The translations under genes were made by a program, and so were the position numbers. A stretch of DNA of 64,000 bases from DATARH01 sp035648415 (GTDB taxonomy: Bacteria > Pseudomonadota > Alphaproteobacteria > ATCC43930 > CGMCC-115725). The stretch lies in NCBI GenBank assembly GCA_035648415.1, contig DASRLO010000031.1, positions 13,808 through 77,807 of the forward strand, read 5' to 3'. Below, in pieces: positions 47,393 to 57,800 of the stretch (positions within the stretch are counted from its first letter, which is position 1; every line of letters starts with the position of its first letter). The notes under the pieces are model-generated. The model had not been told where the DNA came from. It saw only the letters and a program-made list of their open reading frames with translations, and ran no database searches.

Positions 47393-48493
47393 GTGGCTGA
47401 GCCCGTCTTAATCCGACCCGCGCAACCGGCCGACGGCGCGGCGCTCATCGCAGCGGCCGCGGCGATCGACGCGGAGACCGAGTTCCTCGGCGTCGCCGGG
47501 CAGCGCCATCCCTGGGCGGAGCGGCCCGAGGCCGAGCTGCGCAGCCTGGCCGAGAACAAGCGCGGCGTCGTGCTCCTGGCGCTGACCGCGGATGGCGCGA
47601 TCGTCGGCTATCTCTCGGCATTCCTCGGCCACTTCACACGCAATCGCGGCAATCTGTTCATCGCCGTCGTCGGTTTGCGCGAAGCCTATCGCGGGCAGGG
47701 CATCGGCACCCGGCTGTTCGAGACGGTCGAGGCCTGGGCGCGCGAACGGGGGGTGTGGCGGCTGGAGCTCCGGGTCAGCTCGTTGAACGAGCGCGGGCAG
47801 GCGCTCTACCGCAAGCGCGGCTTCGCGGTCGAGGGCAGCATCCGCGGCGGCGTCTTCCGGCGCGGCGCCTGGACCGACGATTTCTGGATGGGCAAGCTCA
47901 TCGAGCCGTTGCCCGGCCGGCCGCTCGCGACTGCCGGGACCGAGGGCGCCCGCATCTCCGCAGGGGCATCCAGGACCGCGCCGCGCATCCGGCCGATGCG
48001 CGCCGGGGACGGTGCGGGCTTCCGCGCCTTGGACCTGCGGTTCGCCGAAATCCTGCCGTTCGCGCTAAAGCTGCCGAGCGAGGTCGCGGCGGCCGAGGCG
48101 GTCGAGCGCGACATCGCCGCCAACCCCGCCGACCCGCGCCTGTGGCTGGTCGCGACCGTGCCGGGGGCGCGCGGCGGCGACAGCGTCGTCGGCTTCGCGG
48201 CGGGCAACATCGAATTCGGCTTCCGGATGCAGCACGACGCGTTCGTCAATGTCGTGGTGCTGCCCGAACATGCGGGGCAGGGGCTGGGGCGCAGGCTGCA
48301 CGGCGGGATCGAGAGCTGGGCGCTCGACAACGGTGCGCGGCGGCTGACCGCTGCGGTCCAGGCGCCGAACCGGGCGGGCCGCGCCTTCGCCGCCGCGCTC
48401 GGCTACGAGGGCGAGGTGACGATGCGCGGCTATTCGCTGATCGGCGGCCGCAGGGTCGACCGCCTGCGCCTGGGGAAGCTGTTTGGCGCATGA
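47393..48493 (+). CDS. Two-domain GNAT N-acetyltransferase
   Basis: A 366-residue protein with two complete GNAT folds. The first (about 3-180) has VVGLREAYRGQGIGTRLFE as the acetyl-CoA loop. The second (about 198-366) has VVVLPEHAGQGLGRRLHGG. The linker (PGRPLATAGTEGARISAGAS) is Gly/Ala-rich. The two halves are similar in pattern but not close copies. The GTG at 47393 is preferred over TTG at 47330: AGAGGAA lies about 15 bases upstream and VLIRPAQPADG follows. Substrates unknown. Confidence 0.82.
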   Translation: MAEPVLIRPAQPADGAALIAAAAAIDAETEFLGVAGQRHPWAERPEAELRSLAENKRGVVLLALTADGAIVGYLSAFLGHFTRNRGNLFIAVVGLREAYRGQGIGTRLFETVEAWARERGVWRLELRVSSLNERGQALYRKRGFAVEGSIRGGVFRRGAWTDDFWMGKLIEPLPGRPLATAGTEGARISAGASRTAPRIRPMRAGDGAGFRALDLRFAEILPFALKLPSEVAAAEAVERDIAANPADPRLWLVATVPGARGGDSVVGFAAGNIEFGFRMQHDAFVNVVVLPEHAGQGLGRRLHGGIESWALDNGARRLTAAVQAPNRAGRAFAAALGYEGEVTMRGYSLIGGRRVDRLRLGKLFGA

Positions 48494-48532
48494 CCGAATG
48501 GGGTTGATCCGCCTTCGGAGGTCGTCGATTAC

Positions 48533-48847
48533 TTAACGAGTGCTTGAACAATTTAGCAATTCAGAGTTTCCAAAATCTTCTTCCCCGTCGTATTTGACGA
48601 TCTTCCCTGCGGATGGCGCATAAAAGGCGGTTTCCGTGACTACAGAGCCGCCGGACATACTCCGGGTCGTCGCCTCAACCTTGAATGCATCGTATTGTTG
48701 AGCGCCAGCGACTACCCTTTCGTACGAAACGATCTTAACGTGCTTAACCCAGTTACTACTGCCCGCTTTCGGTGTTGCGGTGTAAGTGTACTCCCATTCC
48801 TTGCCGACGGTGATAAGGCGGATCGTGGGCCATCGCGCCGCTTTCCT
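48533..48847 (-). pseudogene. Start-less gene fragment of atypical composition
   Basis: An open frame of 104 codons closed by TAA at 48533-48535 and, upstream, by TAG at 48848-48850, with no usable start codon before an internal ATG. It encodes IRLITVGKEWEYTYTATPK, KHVKIVSYERVVAGAQQYDA and FYAPSAGKIVKYDGEED, a coherent beta-rich sequence like a C-terminal domain. Base and codon use are clearly less GC-rich (AGT, GTA, TTA, AAT codons) than the flanks. I take it as the 3' end of a transferred gene that lost its 5' part. Family not recognised. Confidence 0.55.
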
Positions 48848-48903
48848 CTAATTTAAGCATCAATTTCTTGGCTTTTCGCGCCGACACCGGTGATGGTCCG
48901 GTC

Positions 48904-49239
48904 ATGCCAATTGTCGCCAATAAGCTCGACCGCGCCGAATCGCGGCGGCAACGCCGCTATCTGACGCCGACCGTCGAGGTGATCGTCGACTGCGAGCTGT
49001 TTCGCCCGGTCGACTGGTCCACCGGCGGCGTTCATCTCGACGGGGTGTGCGAGGGCGTATCGATCGGCAGCCTGGTCGAGGGCTGGATCACACTTCCGGA
49101 ATCGACCTACGCCTTTTCATTCTCCGGTGAGGTTCTGCGGACCGATTCGTTGACCGGCAATACGGTGCTGCGCTTTGACGAGATCGACGCCGAGATCGCC
49201 GATTTTCTCGATCAGGCGGTCATCCGGCGGCTAAATTAG
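48904..49239 (+). CDS. Stand-alone PilZ domain protein
   Basis: A 111-residue protein with the two cyclic di-GMP motifs of PilZ: an arginine cluster ESRRQRRYL (RxxxR type) and DWSTGGVHL (D-x-S-x-x-G). The rest forms the small beta barrel. PilZ proteins bind cyclic di-GMP and act on partner proteins. Its stop is one base from the stop of the SGNH gene that ends the cellulose operon, so it lies next to the BcsA PilZ system but is transcribed towards it. ATG at 48904 is chosen over a TTG at 48868. Confidence 0.8.
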   Translation: MPIVANKLDRAESRRQRRYLTPTVEVIVDCELFRPVDWSTGGVHLDGVCEGVSIGSLVEGWITLPESTYAFSFSGEVLRTDSLTGNTVLRFDEIDAEIADFLDQAVIRRLN

Positions 49240-49240
49240 A

Positions 49241-49897
49241 TCAGTGCAGCGCGTTCTGCGCCTTCAGCTGAACGACCGCATTGGCGATGTCGGCGCCCCA
49301 GGCGCGGTAGCCGGGTGAAGTCAGGTGCTGGCCGTCGGTCGTCGGCCATTGGCCGGGCTGCGCGAACTGCGTCGAATCGATATAGACGCAGGGGGCCACC
49401 GACTGAGATAGGAACTGCGACACCTCCCGTACACGGGCGTCGTCCTTGTGATAGGGCGAATCAGCTTTGCCATAGACCGGCCCCACCCAAGCACACGCCG
49501 CGTTGGTCGCACGAATCCGCGATACCAGCATGTGAACCTGATCGTATATCCACGCCTTGGGGATTTGCGGCGAGCCGTATCCGGCCATCGCGTCCGCCGC
49601 CTCGACGATCACCAGATTGGGGTGGTGCTGCGCGAGCAGATCGTTGATCTGCCAGGTGATCTCGGGCTTGTCTCGCTCGGCCATAATCGGCGCCTTGTCG
49701 AGGCGCTCGGCGCGGCCGCAGGACACCGTCGTCTTTTGCAGCCACGCGTCGGCGCTGGCGCCGCACATGCCGTAGGTATAGACGGTCGCCCCCTGGGCCT
49801 GCAGGTTCTCATGCAGCGAGGAAATCAGGTAGCTCGGCCCGGCCATATGGCTGTCGCCGAGAACCAGGATCACCAAACCGGCAAGCGCTCCGTTCAT
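49241..49897 (-). CDS. SGNH/GDSL-type hydrolase at the end of the cellulose operon
   Basis: A 218-residue SGNH hydrolase. Block I is VLGDSHMAG with Ser16, a glycine block II is in YGMCG, and block V DGQHLTSPGY holds Asp188 and His191. Block III is unusual: the GxND position reads ADAM. Such enzymes are esterases or acetyltransferases on carbohydrates. Only a very short hydrophobic N-terminus precedes GDS, so a cleavable signal is doubtful. GGGAG precedes ATG 49897. It lies 123 bases after the porin gene on the same strand and may modify cellulose or a related polymer. Confidence 0.78.
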   Translation of the reverse strand: MNGALAGLVILVLGDSHMAGPSYLISSLHENLQAQGATVYTYGMCGASADAWLQKTTVSCGRAERLDKAPIMAERDKPEITWQINDLLAQHHPNLVIVEAADAMAGYGSPQIPKAWIYDQVHMLVSRIRATNAACAWVGPVYGKADSPYHKDDARVREVSQFLSQSVAPCVYIDSTQFAQPGQWPTTDGQHLTSPGYRAWGADIANAVVQLKAQNALH

Positions 49898-50020
49898 CAC
49901 GTTCTCCCACACCGCAGGATCATCGATAACGCCATCGCGGGCCGGAGGAAATAACCTATCTCCGCCTGCGGCGATAACGTGCGGGCTTGCTTATCAGCCG
50001 CGGCGACAAGCTGCCCGAAG

Positions 50021-52171
50021 CTACAACCGGCTCATCGGCTGGTCGCGGGCGGCGATCGAGGCCGGGTCATCCTTCGCCATCGGCTCGAATAAATTGAAGG
50101 TCTTCCGCAGGTAGACCTTGCCGATGCCCTCGACGTAATTGTTGGCGTTGTCGAGGCTGGCCGAGGCGCCCAGCGCAAGCGTCGGGTCGATCTGGTATTC
50201 GACCTGCCCCTTGAAATTGAAGGCCGGGCCGGTTTCGCTCTGGCCGCCTAAAAACGCCGCGTTCGGGGCGGCGCTGGCGAGCGCGGTCTGGGCGAAGGGG
50301 TTGTTGGGGAAGATCGGGCTCGAATCCGCGTTGAAGTGCTGCACGCCGAGCGCGGCCTGCGCCAGCCAGCTCCAATCGCCCGAGTGTCCGGTATATTCGA
50401 CCGGGAAGGTCAAAGCCTCGTAATTCTGCGGGCTGAAATATCCGCCCTGGCCGAACGTAAAGCCGGACAGGTTCTTGTCGAAGCTGGCGTAGAACAGCGA
50501 GACGCCGACGCGCACCGACCAGTCGTCGGTCTTCCACGGCCGAATATAGGCGCCAAGCAGCGCATCGATCTCGCTGTTCTGGGCGACGTTCATCCCGGTG
50601 AGGCTTGACACGCCGACGCCGCCGTATGCGCCCAGGAAGCTCTGGTCGTCGTAATAGACCGTCGCGCGACCGCCGGTCTTGACCACACCGCCCCAGGTCG
50701 AGTTGTTGCCGAAAGCGTTGTTGGTCAGCGCGTTGGCCGCTCCAAGCGAGGCGTGCGTTCCGGCATAGGACAGCACGGTGTCGGTGACTGGTTGGCGCAA
50801 TCCTTCGAGCCGCAGGCTGACCGTATCGCTGAAGAATTTCGGTGAGTAGGCGATGTTGCCGATCAGGTTCGTCACCGGGAAGCCGAGCGGCGAGGTGCCG
50901 AACTGACCGCTGAAATCGCGATAGGTATAGCCGCCGAGAATGCCGACCCCGATCGCGCTCTGGTCGCCCGAGCCGACCAGGGGCGCCCCCCGCGCCGCCA
51001 GGATCGGGTTGGCGCCAAACTCGCCGAGCTCGCCCGCAGTGACCGCGCCGTTGGCGCCGACATACACCGGTATGACCGCGAGCCGCGCGGTTCCGGTGTA
51101 CCATGGCGAGAAGCTGCCTTCGATCGGCACCCCAACCTCGTTGAGCCGGTTGAGGCCCTGGTCGCCGCTATGCGCGCGAAACCCGACCCCGGCAATCAGC
51201 GTCGGGCTGCTCTGCGTCTCGATCAGTTGGAGATTGCGGTCGATCTGCATCTCCAGCGTATCGTCGGGCGAGTAGTTGATGGCCGGTCCTTGATACGGGT
51301 AGATCGGCGGCGGCGGCTGCAACTCGACCTGGGCGACCTGGATTTTTTTGGCGGTATCGCCCAGATCGGCCGAACCGGAGGAGCGCGCCGCAGCCGGCGT
51401 CGGCGGAATCGTCGTCGTATCGGTGTCCGAAACGGTCTGCGATGAGGCCACCCGTTGCGGACGGGTCTGTCCTGGGATCACGGCGACCATGGGCGCGCGT
51501 GGCGCCGGGCGATGCGGAATATCGGCAGGGGCGGGAGGCGCTCCCGGGATCAGGTCGTCGCTGTCCGCCGCGACGGCGAGCGCGTGCGGCGCCGGGCGGG
51601 TCGGGGCATCGACAGTAGCGACATTAGCGACCGGAGCCGCAGGCATAGGCACAGGCACGAGATCGTCGCTGTCCGCCGAGGCCATGACGATACCGGGCGG
51701 CGGCGACGCATTGCTTTCACCCGCCGGCGGTACTTCGCAGATCCCGGCGACAACCGATGCCGGCGTCGCCAAAGCGGTAATCGCTACGGGCGGGGCGGTC
51801 GCGGCCGCCGGCGCGGCGAACCCTGGGACCGGCCGCGAGCCTGGCGCCGCCAGTGCGGCGATCAACGCCGCAGCGCGCGAATTGGCCGCCGCCAACAGCC
51901 GAAGCCGATTGAAATACTGCTCTGCATCGCCGCGATTGCCGTGACCGCGCGCCATCATGCCCTGCTGATAGAGCGCGTCGGGCTGGCTGGGATTGAGCGT
52001 CAGCAGCTTGCTCAAAATATTTTCGGCGATGTCCGGACGCTGCTGCGAACGCCAGTAATCCGCCCGCTCCAGCATGAGCCGCTCGCCGGTATCAACGGCC
52101 AGGACAACACCCGAAGGAATGGCGACCGACAGCAACAGCCCAAAAGCCAGAGACCCGGGCGACGGCTTCAT
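50021..52171 (-). CDS. bcsC: Cellulose export outer-membrane porin, C-terminal half of a split BcsC
   Basis: A 716-residue exported protein. Signal peptide about 1-25. One TPR-like module about 30-108. A Pro/Ala-rich linker about 110-290, containing ADSDDL twice (165-171, 202-207). A BCSC_C beta barrel fills about 300-716, recognisable from NLSGFTFGQGGYFSPQNYEA and TSPLGFPVTNLIGNIAYSP. The barrel lets cellulose cross the outer membrane. Normally it is fused to a long TPR region; here that is a separate gene upstream, overlapping by 4 bases (ATGA). Residues 30-108 align without gaps to the same positions of the upstream protein. Confidence 0.88.
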   Translation of the reverse strand: MKPSPGSLAFGLLLSVAIPSGVVLAVDTGERLMLERADYWRSQQRPDIAENILSKLLTLNPSQPDALYQQGMMARGHGNRGDAEQYFNRLRLLAAANSRAAALIAALAAPGSRPVPGFAAPAAATAPPVAITALATPASVVAGICEVPPAGESNASPPPGIVMASADSDDLVPVPMPAAPVANVATVDAPTRPAPHALAVAADSDDLIPGAPPAPADIPHRPAPRAPMVAVIPGQTRPQRVASSQTVSDTDTTTIPPTPAAARSSGSADLGDTAKKIQVAQVELQPPPPIYPYQGPAINYSPDDTLEMQIDRNLQLIETQSSPTLIAGVGFRAHSGDQGLNRLNEVGVPIEGSFSPWYTGTARLAVIPVYVGANGAVTAGELGEFGANPILAARGAPLVGSGDQSAIGVGILGGYTYRDFSGQFGTSPLGFPVTNLIGNIAYSPKFFSDTVSLRLEGLRQPVTDTVLSYAGTHASLGAANALTNNAFGNNSTWGGVVKTGGRATVYYDDQSFLGAYGGVGVSSLTGMNVAQNSEIDALLGAYIRPWKTDDWSVRVGVSLFYASFDKNLSGFTFGQGGYFSPQNYEALTFPVEYTGHSGDWSWLAQAALGVQHFNADSSPIFPNNPFAQTALASAAPNAAFLGGQSETGPAFNFKGQVEYQIDPTLALGASASLDNANNYVEGIGKVYLRKTFNLFEPMAKDDPASIAARDQPMSRL

Positions 52172-54789
52172 AGCGCAACCCCTCGAAGCGACGCCGCCCC
52201 AGCGTCCGCAACTCGTCTCGCCGCCGGTGCGATCGGCAGCATCGATTGTGGTCGAGGGGATGAATTGGCCGGTGACGAAGGCGCCATCGAGGCCGGCGCG
52301 GCGCTTGGAACCAGCGATGTCGGACCCGAGCTGGCCGGCATTGCGCCGGTGCCGGCAGTTTGCCGGTTAAACTTCCGCGCCGTCCGCAACGCCTCGATCG
52401 CGGCGCCGTTATTGCCGCGCTGCTCCTCGATCTGAGCCTTCAGGAAATAAAGCCACGGGTTTTGCGGATCGATATCCATCCCCTTGTCGAGATAGACCTC
52501 CGCCTGATCGGTGTCGCGCGCCAGCAAACAGCCGGCGATCACCCCCCGGATCACCTCGATGTTGCCCGAATCCTGCTGATAGGCCTTGTCGAAATAATCG
52601 AGAGCCTCGCCATGCCGGCCCCGCGACGCGGCGATCTGGCCGGCCTCGATCAGCAGGCGGGTGTCGTCGGGGTTATCGTTGAGCAATTGCGCAATCTGGT
52701 CCGAGGCTGCGCTGTATTCGCCCTTGGTGCGCAGCTTCTCGGACCGGGCCACCGCCAAATAGATCCGGACTGGGCTGATGCTTTCGCGGTTGGAATCGTT
52801 GACCTGACCGCTGGCGTCGATTTGCGCCAGGACCGCGGCTGCCTGATCGTCGTGATGCCCGGCGATCATCAGGATCATCGCGTAGTCGGCGCCGGCTTTG
52901 ACGCTGTCGGGGCCGCCATGCATATAGGCGTCCCGGGTGATTTGCATCGCGGTTTCGGGATCGTGGAATTCCTTGAGCAGCACGAAGGGGGCCTCGCGCT
53001 TCTCGTCGGTGTGGACGCTCGGATCATTGTAAAGATCGACCAACATCCGGCGCGCTTCGGCGGCCCGGCCGGCCTTGGCCAGCGCCTTCGCCTTGTCGAT
53101 CGTTCCTCGAACATAGGCCCGGTCGCGGAAATTACTGATGTCCTTGGTCCGCTCGTTAACCGGGATCGAATTGATCTTGTCGAGCGCTTGAGCCCAGCGG
53201 TCTTGTTGGGTGTCGAACATCGCCGACACCAGGATGCTGGTCGGCGTGTTGCCGGTGGTCGCCGGCTCGACCGCGGCGAAAGCGCCGTTGACGTCGCCCT
53301 GGCCCGCCAGAAAGCGCGCATAGTCCAGGCGGACCCACGGGCTGTCGGGAGCGGCGGCGATCGCCGCCCTGAATTTCGCGGTGGCCCCGGCAATGTCCCC
53401 GTTGGCCGAGGCGTCCTTGGCCTCGTTGCGCAGCTTCTCGGCCTCACCCCCGCCGCTTTCCGTTAAGCGGGCTTTTTCGGCCGGGCTCATCCGGCTGGTC
53501 AGTTGGTCGAACTCGGCCGTCTTGTTCTGCGCCCGCAACGCGTTCGCCAACCCCAGCATCGCGGCCGGATTGCCCGGCCGGGAGCGCAGTACCTGGCGAT
53601 AGGTCGTCTCGGCCGCGGCATTGTCCCCCATCTTGGTTTCGACATCGCCGAGCACCAATTCGGCGCCCCACTGGCCGGCATGAGAACGGGCGAGCAGCGG
53701 CGTCAGGATCGCCCGCGCCGCGGCGTAGTTCTTGGCTGCGGCATCGCGCTTGGCGTCATTGACGCGCGACCAGAAGGTCGCGGTCTCGTAGGCCGGCGCA
53801 AGCGCTCCGCGCTGGTCCGGCGCCGCGTGGATCGCGCGTCCCAAGAGCTCGCGCGCCTCGGCGAAGCGCTGCTGACGCAAGCGGATCAGGCCGAGTTCGC
53901 CCAATGCCGAGGCGTCATTCGGGTTCTTCCGGACATCGGCCGAGGCCTGGTGCTCGGTGGCCGCGATATTGCCTGGGCTCAGATTGGCGTAGCCGCCGGA
54001 CGGCTGGTTCTTGTAATCGGCCAAGAGCTTCTGGATATCGGCGTCCTGCGGATACTGCGCCAAATATTTCTGAAGCGCGGCCTTGGCTCCCGGCGAGCCA
54101 CCGAGCCACGTCAGGGACTGTTTCCAGGCTTGCGCCGCATTGGCGCTGACCGCCGGGTTCTTGCTGAGGTCGGCCAGCATCGCGATACCTTGCGCCCGCG
54201 TCGGCTCGCGATAGGTATCAACTTCCGCCAGCGCCAGCTTGAGCTGCGGGTCGTTGGGCGACGACTGCGTCAGCTTATCGAGGCCCTGACGCGCTTCCTC
54301 CCAGCCGTCCGGCGTGCCGGCGAGCGTCATGTAGTATTCGACGCCGTAAGCCGAGGGTGGCGGCCCCTTGAAGATCTCCTTGTATTTGTTCACGGCGTCC
54401 TGGAGTTGGCCCGCCTGCACCAGACGCCGCGCTTCGTTCAGATCGGTCGGGCCGATCTTGCCGGTGCGAATCTCCGCCTCCAGGTCGGCGATGTGGGGGT
54501 TACCCGGCGCGATCTGCTCCAATTTCTGCAGATAGCGTTGCGCGTCGGCCGGCTTGTTCTGCTGCACCGACAGTTCGCCGTAGAGAAACAACGCGTCAGG
54601 ATTGTTGGGGTTGATTTCGAGCAGCTTGTGGAGCGACTCGGCCACCAGATCGGGCCGGTCCTTGAGGCGCCAATAATTCGCCTTGTCGAGGAGGACCCCT
54701 TCCGCCGTCTCCTGCGCCCGCGCCGCAATCGTCGGCAATGCGGCAGCGAGCAACAAAGCGAGCGCCAGGCGACGCCACCAAGCCATCAT
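52168..54789 (-). CDS. bcsC: Periplasmic TPR scaffold, N-terminal half of a split BcsC
   Basis: An 873-residue protein with a signal peptide (WWRRLALALLLAAALPTIAARA) and TPR repeats through most of its length (for example LHKLLEINPNNPDALFLYGE, LGLIRLRQQRFAEARELLGR, AGQIAASRGRHGEALDYFDK). It ends in a Pro/Ser/Ala-rich tail of about 60 residues. It matches the TPR part of BcsC, which in E. coli is one protein with the porin. In the periplasm it would guide the glucan chain and bind partners. ATG at 54789 follows GGGAGG. It is 65 bases after bcsAB and overlaps the porin gene by 4. Confidence 0.88.
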   Translation of the reverse strand: MMAWWRRLALALLLAAALPTIAARAQETAEGVLLDKANYWRLKDRPDLVAESLHKLLEINPNNPDALFLYGELSVQQNKPADAQRYLQKLEQIAPGNPHIADLEAEIRTGKIGPTDLNEARRLVQAGQLQDAVNKYKEIFKGPPPSAYGVEYYMTLAGTPDGWEEARQGLDKLTQSSPNDPQLKLALAEVDTYREPTRAQGIAMLADLSKNPAVSANAAQAWKQSLTWLGGSPGAKAALQKYLAQYPQDADIQKLLADYKNQPSGGYANLSPGNIAATEHQASADVRKNPNDASALGELGLIRLRQQRFAEARELLGRAIHAAPDQRGALAPAYETATFWSRVNDAKRDAAAKNYAAARAILTPLLARSHAGQWGAELVLGDVETKMGDNAAAETTYRQVLRSRPGNPAAMLGLANALRAQNKTAEFDQLTSRMSPAEKARLTESGGGEAEKLRNEAKDASANGDIAGATAKFRAAIAAAPDSPWVRLDYARFLAGQGDVNGAFAAVEPATTGNTPTSILVSAMFDTQQDRWAQALDKINSIPVNERTKDISNFRDRAYVRGTIDKAKALAKAGRAAEARRMLVDLYNDPSVHTDEKREAPFVLLKEFHDPETAMQITRDAYMHGGPDSVKAGADYAMILMIAGHHDDQAAAVLAQIDASGQVNDSNRESISPVRIYLAVARSEKLRTKGEYSAASDQIAQLLNDNPDDTRLLIEAGQIAASRGRHGEALDYFDKAYQQDSGNIEVIRGVIAGCLLARDTDQAEVYLDKGMDIDPQNPWLYFLKAQIEEQRGNNGAAIEALRTARKFNRQTAGTGAMPASSGPTSLVPSAAPASMAPSSPANSSPRPQSMLPIAPAARRVADAGAASLRGVAL

Positions 54790-54854
54790 CCCGCCTCCCG
54801 AGAGGCCGGTCCCAACACCTGACGGCTCCACATCACACCAACCCATCCGCACGT

Positions 54855-57800
54855 TCAGTCCACCGTCCGCCGGCCCAACCGCCCGATCGCCAACCGGCGC
54901 AACAGCCAATAGGCCACCAGCGCGATGATCAACACCCCGATCAATGTGAACAGGATCAGGATCAGCGGCGAATTGCCGAGCCACCAGCGCAGTTTGGTCA
55001 AGGTCGGCAAATGCCCAACCGAGTATTCGTTGCCGATCCGGAAGCTGGTGATCCGCCCCGAGCCGGCGATCATCAAATCGCCCTGGATCGACGGGTTGAG
55101 GTCGCGGTTGCGGAACGCATTGATGACGGTCAACAGCTTGTCGGGGGTCGACCCGGTGATGATGACGGCGCTGCGCGATGAATTGAGCGGCGACTGGAGG
55201 CCGATCATCGCGGCCAGGTTGTCTCCCTGCGCCACCAGCAGGTTATCGACCCGCTGGCGTTCCGCCGCGGCATTTGGGTCGAGCGCGGTATAGACGCGAT
55301 CGAGCGCCGAGGTCAGGCCGACGCGCAAATGCCCGTTCTCAACCCGCAATTTGCCGTTTTGGACCCATTTGGTCAGCAGCGGCTGGTGGTCGATCGAGCC
55401 CAGAACCAGCAGGTCCCTGCCCGAGACCTTGTCGACGCCGCTTGGGGTCACGACAGCCGCGTGCACGACGGGGAAACCGGTCGAATCGCCCATCATCCCC
55501 ATCAGCTCGAGATAGGCCTCCATGTCCGGCGCGGTGAGCTGGTCGGGCAGCACCACCGCAGTGTCGGAGAGATCGGCCATCTTGGTGAAGGGATAGCCCG
55601 AATTGACGAAGAACGCCAAGTTCGGCAGCGACGTGAAGCGATCGGTCTTCGACAAGTCGATCGTCGAATCGGGGTCGATCGACTCCTGTACGTTGTTTGG
55701 CAGGACGTCCTGGCATTCGCCCTGCTTGATCGGGCGAAGGTCGTAGTAGAACTGCAGCTGGTTCTGGCCGAACACATAGTAGGGCGGGACGCGCACGGTC
55801 TCCTCGTTCAGCACAAAGTCCGGCGAGATGATGTCCTTGACCTTCTGCACGACGCCTTCCTGGGTCAGCGGCAGACTGCGCAGATACGAGTTGTTGATCG
55901 AGACGTCGAGCCGCGAGTCGCGGAAGTTCATCCAGGTGCCGGCCGGATAGCGGTAGCGGATGTCGAGCGGCACCCCGGTGTTGCCCCATACGAACAGATC
56001 GGGCGCGGTGCGGAAATTGAGGGTCAGAAGACCCGGAACCAGGCCGTTGCCCTGCAAATTGGTCGGCTGCACCAGCTCGCCGAAGCGGACCGGCCGGTCG
56101 ATCGGGACCCAGCGCGGCGCGTCATAAGGCTTGCGCGCCGGAATGTCGGGATTGCCGACGACCTGGGTATCGCCCGTCAGCGCCGGCGCGCCGAGGGCCA
56201 GCGTATCGGCGGCCGCGCGCAGCTCGTCCGCGTTGCGGCCCATGACCAGAAGCAGCTTGTTCTCCGAATTGTTCGGATTGGCGACGATCGCGATGGTCGG
56301 CCCGTTGATCGCCGGCAGGTCCAACCCGGCCGGCTTTTCATTATCGGTCGCGAACACGACGGCGTTGCCGTTGGGTATCGTGTCGAGACTGGTGGGAAAA
56401 GTCGCCCCCTTGTACGAGGCCAAGGCGCCGAACCACGACGCCACCGTGCCCGCCGCCTGCAGCGTCTCCGGCGATACTTTCGAGGCGAAGACGAACGGCA
56501 GGCTCAGCGCCTGCATGTCCTTGGGGTCGTAGAACGGGGTCGGCAACACCGACAAATCGTTGGGCAGCGGCAGCTTTTGCAGCTGGGTGGTGAGCGAGGT
56601 GGTGTTGCTCAGCACGAGCCACAGGCTCGAATGCAGCGGGTCCTCGCAGCCGAGCGTGTAGTGGCCGATAAACCGGAACAGGACGCGGTTGTCCTCCTGG
56701 AAGAGCACCGGATTGATTTGCAGCGTCGCGGTCGCGCCCGAGGATTGTTCCTTGGGCAGTGCGATGTTCCCGACCACCTCGCCGTTGATCAGCACGGTCA
56801 GATGGCTGAGTTCGGGGATGAGCGCCGGTGAATAAGCGAAGGTCAGGTCCATCTTGCCGCCGGTGACGACCTCGTCGCGCCGGACGGAGAACGGCAGGCT
56901 GCCCTCGCCCTGCACCCCGATCAGACGAATGGGCGAGGCGGCGCCGAGGTCTTTGAGCGTCAGTGTTTGGGTCCGGGTGGTGCCGGTCGGCGCCCCCGGC
57001 GTCCCCGGCGCAGACGGCGTCCCTGGCGTGCTCGGCGTCGGCTGGATTTCTGCCGTCCCGCCGGCTGGGCCGGGCATTTGCGGCTGATCGCCCGGAGTTT
57101 GGCTTTGCGGCGACATCGCGCCCGGGATGATCTGCGTCGCCGGCCCCGGCAGCGGCACTTGCGCGCCTTGCGGCGGCGGCGCCGCGGCGCCGGTCAGCGG
57201 ACCGGCCCCGCTCGGTCCGACGCCGGCAGTCGGCGGCGTGCTCGGCGAGTTCGGGAGGCTGGACGACGGCGCATTGGTTTGGGCGATCGCCGCCCCGCCG
57301 AGCAACAGCGCGCCCAGCCCGACCCCGCCGGCGAGCAGCACGCCGCGGAACGTCGGCCGTACGAACAAGCCGCCGATGCTGCTGAGGATTTCGCGAACCG
57401 CTCGCATCGGGCGATCGACCGGGTGCTCCTCCCAGTCGAGCCACGCATCGGCGCGGCAGAGCACCACCCGAACCAGATCGCGCTGCTGTCGCAGCGTCAA
57501 TTGTTCAAAGGCCACGCGTAGTACCTCCCCATCCCACGCTACAACCCGGGCCGGCAGCATCGCCGTGCGCTCGCCGACGGGCAACTCGATTTGGACGATT
57601 TCGTCGTACGCAACTCCCTCCGGACGCGGCGCCGTGAACAGCCCGCCGGTGGTCGACAGGTTGCGCGACCGCGTAACCAGCGATTGCCCGTCCGCCAGGT
57701 AGATGACGCTCGGGATTTCGAGGCCGAGGCGGACCGAGCCGCGCAATTGTCGCGTCTCCCGCCCCACGGCGATCGCGGCGGCGATCGTCAGCAGATTGAA

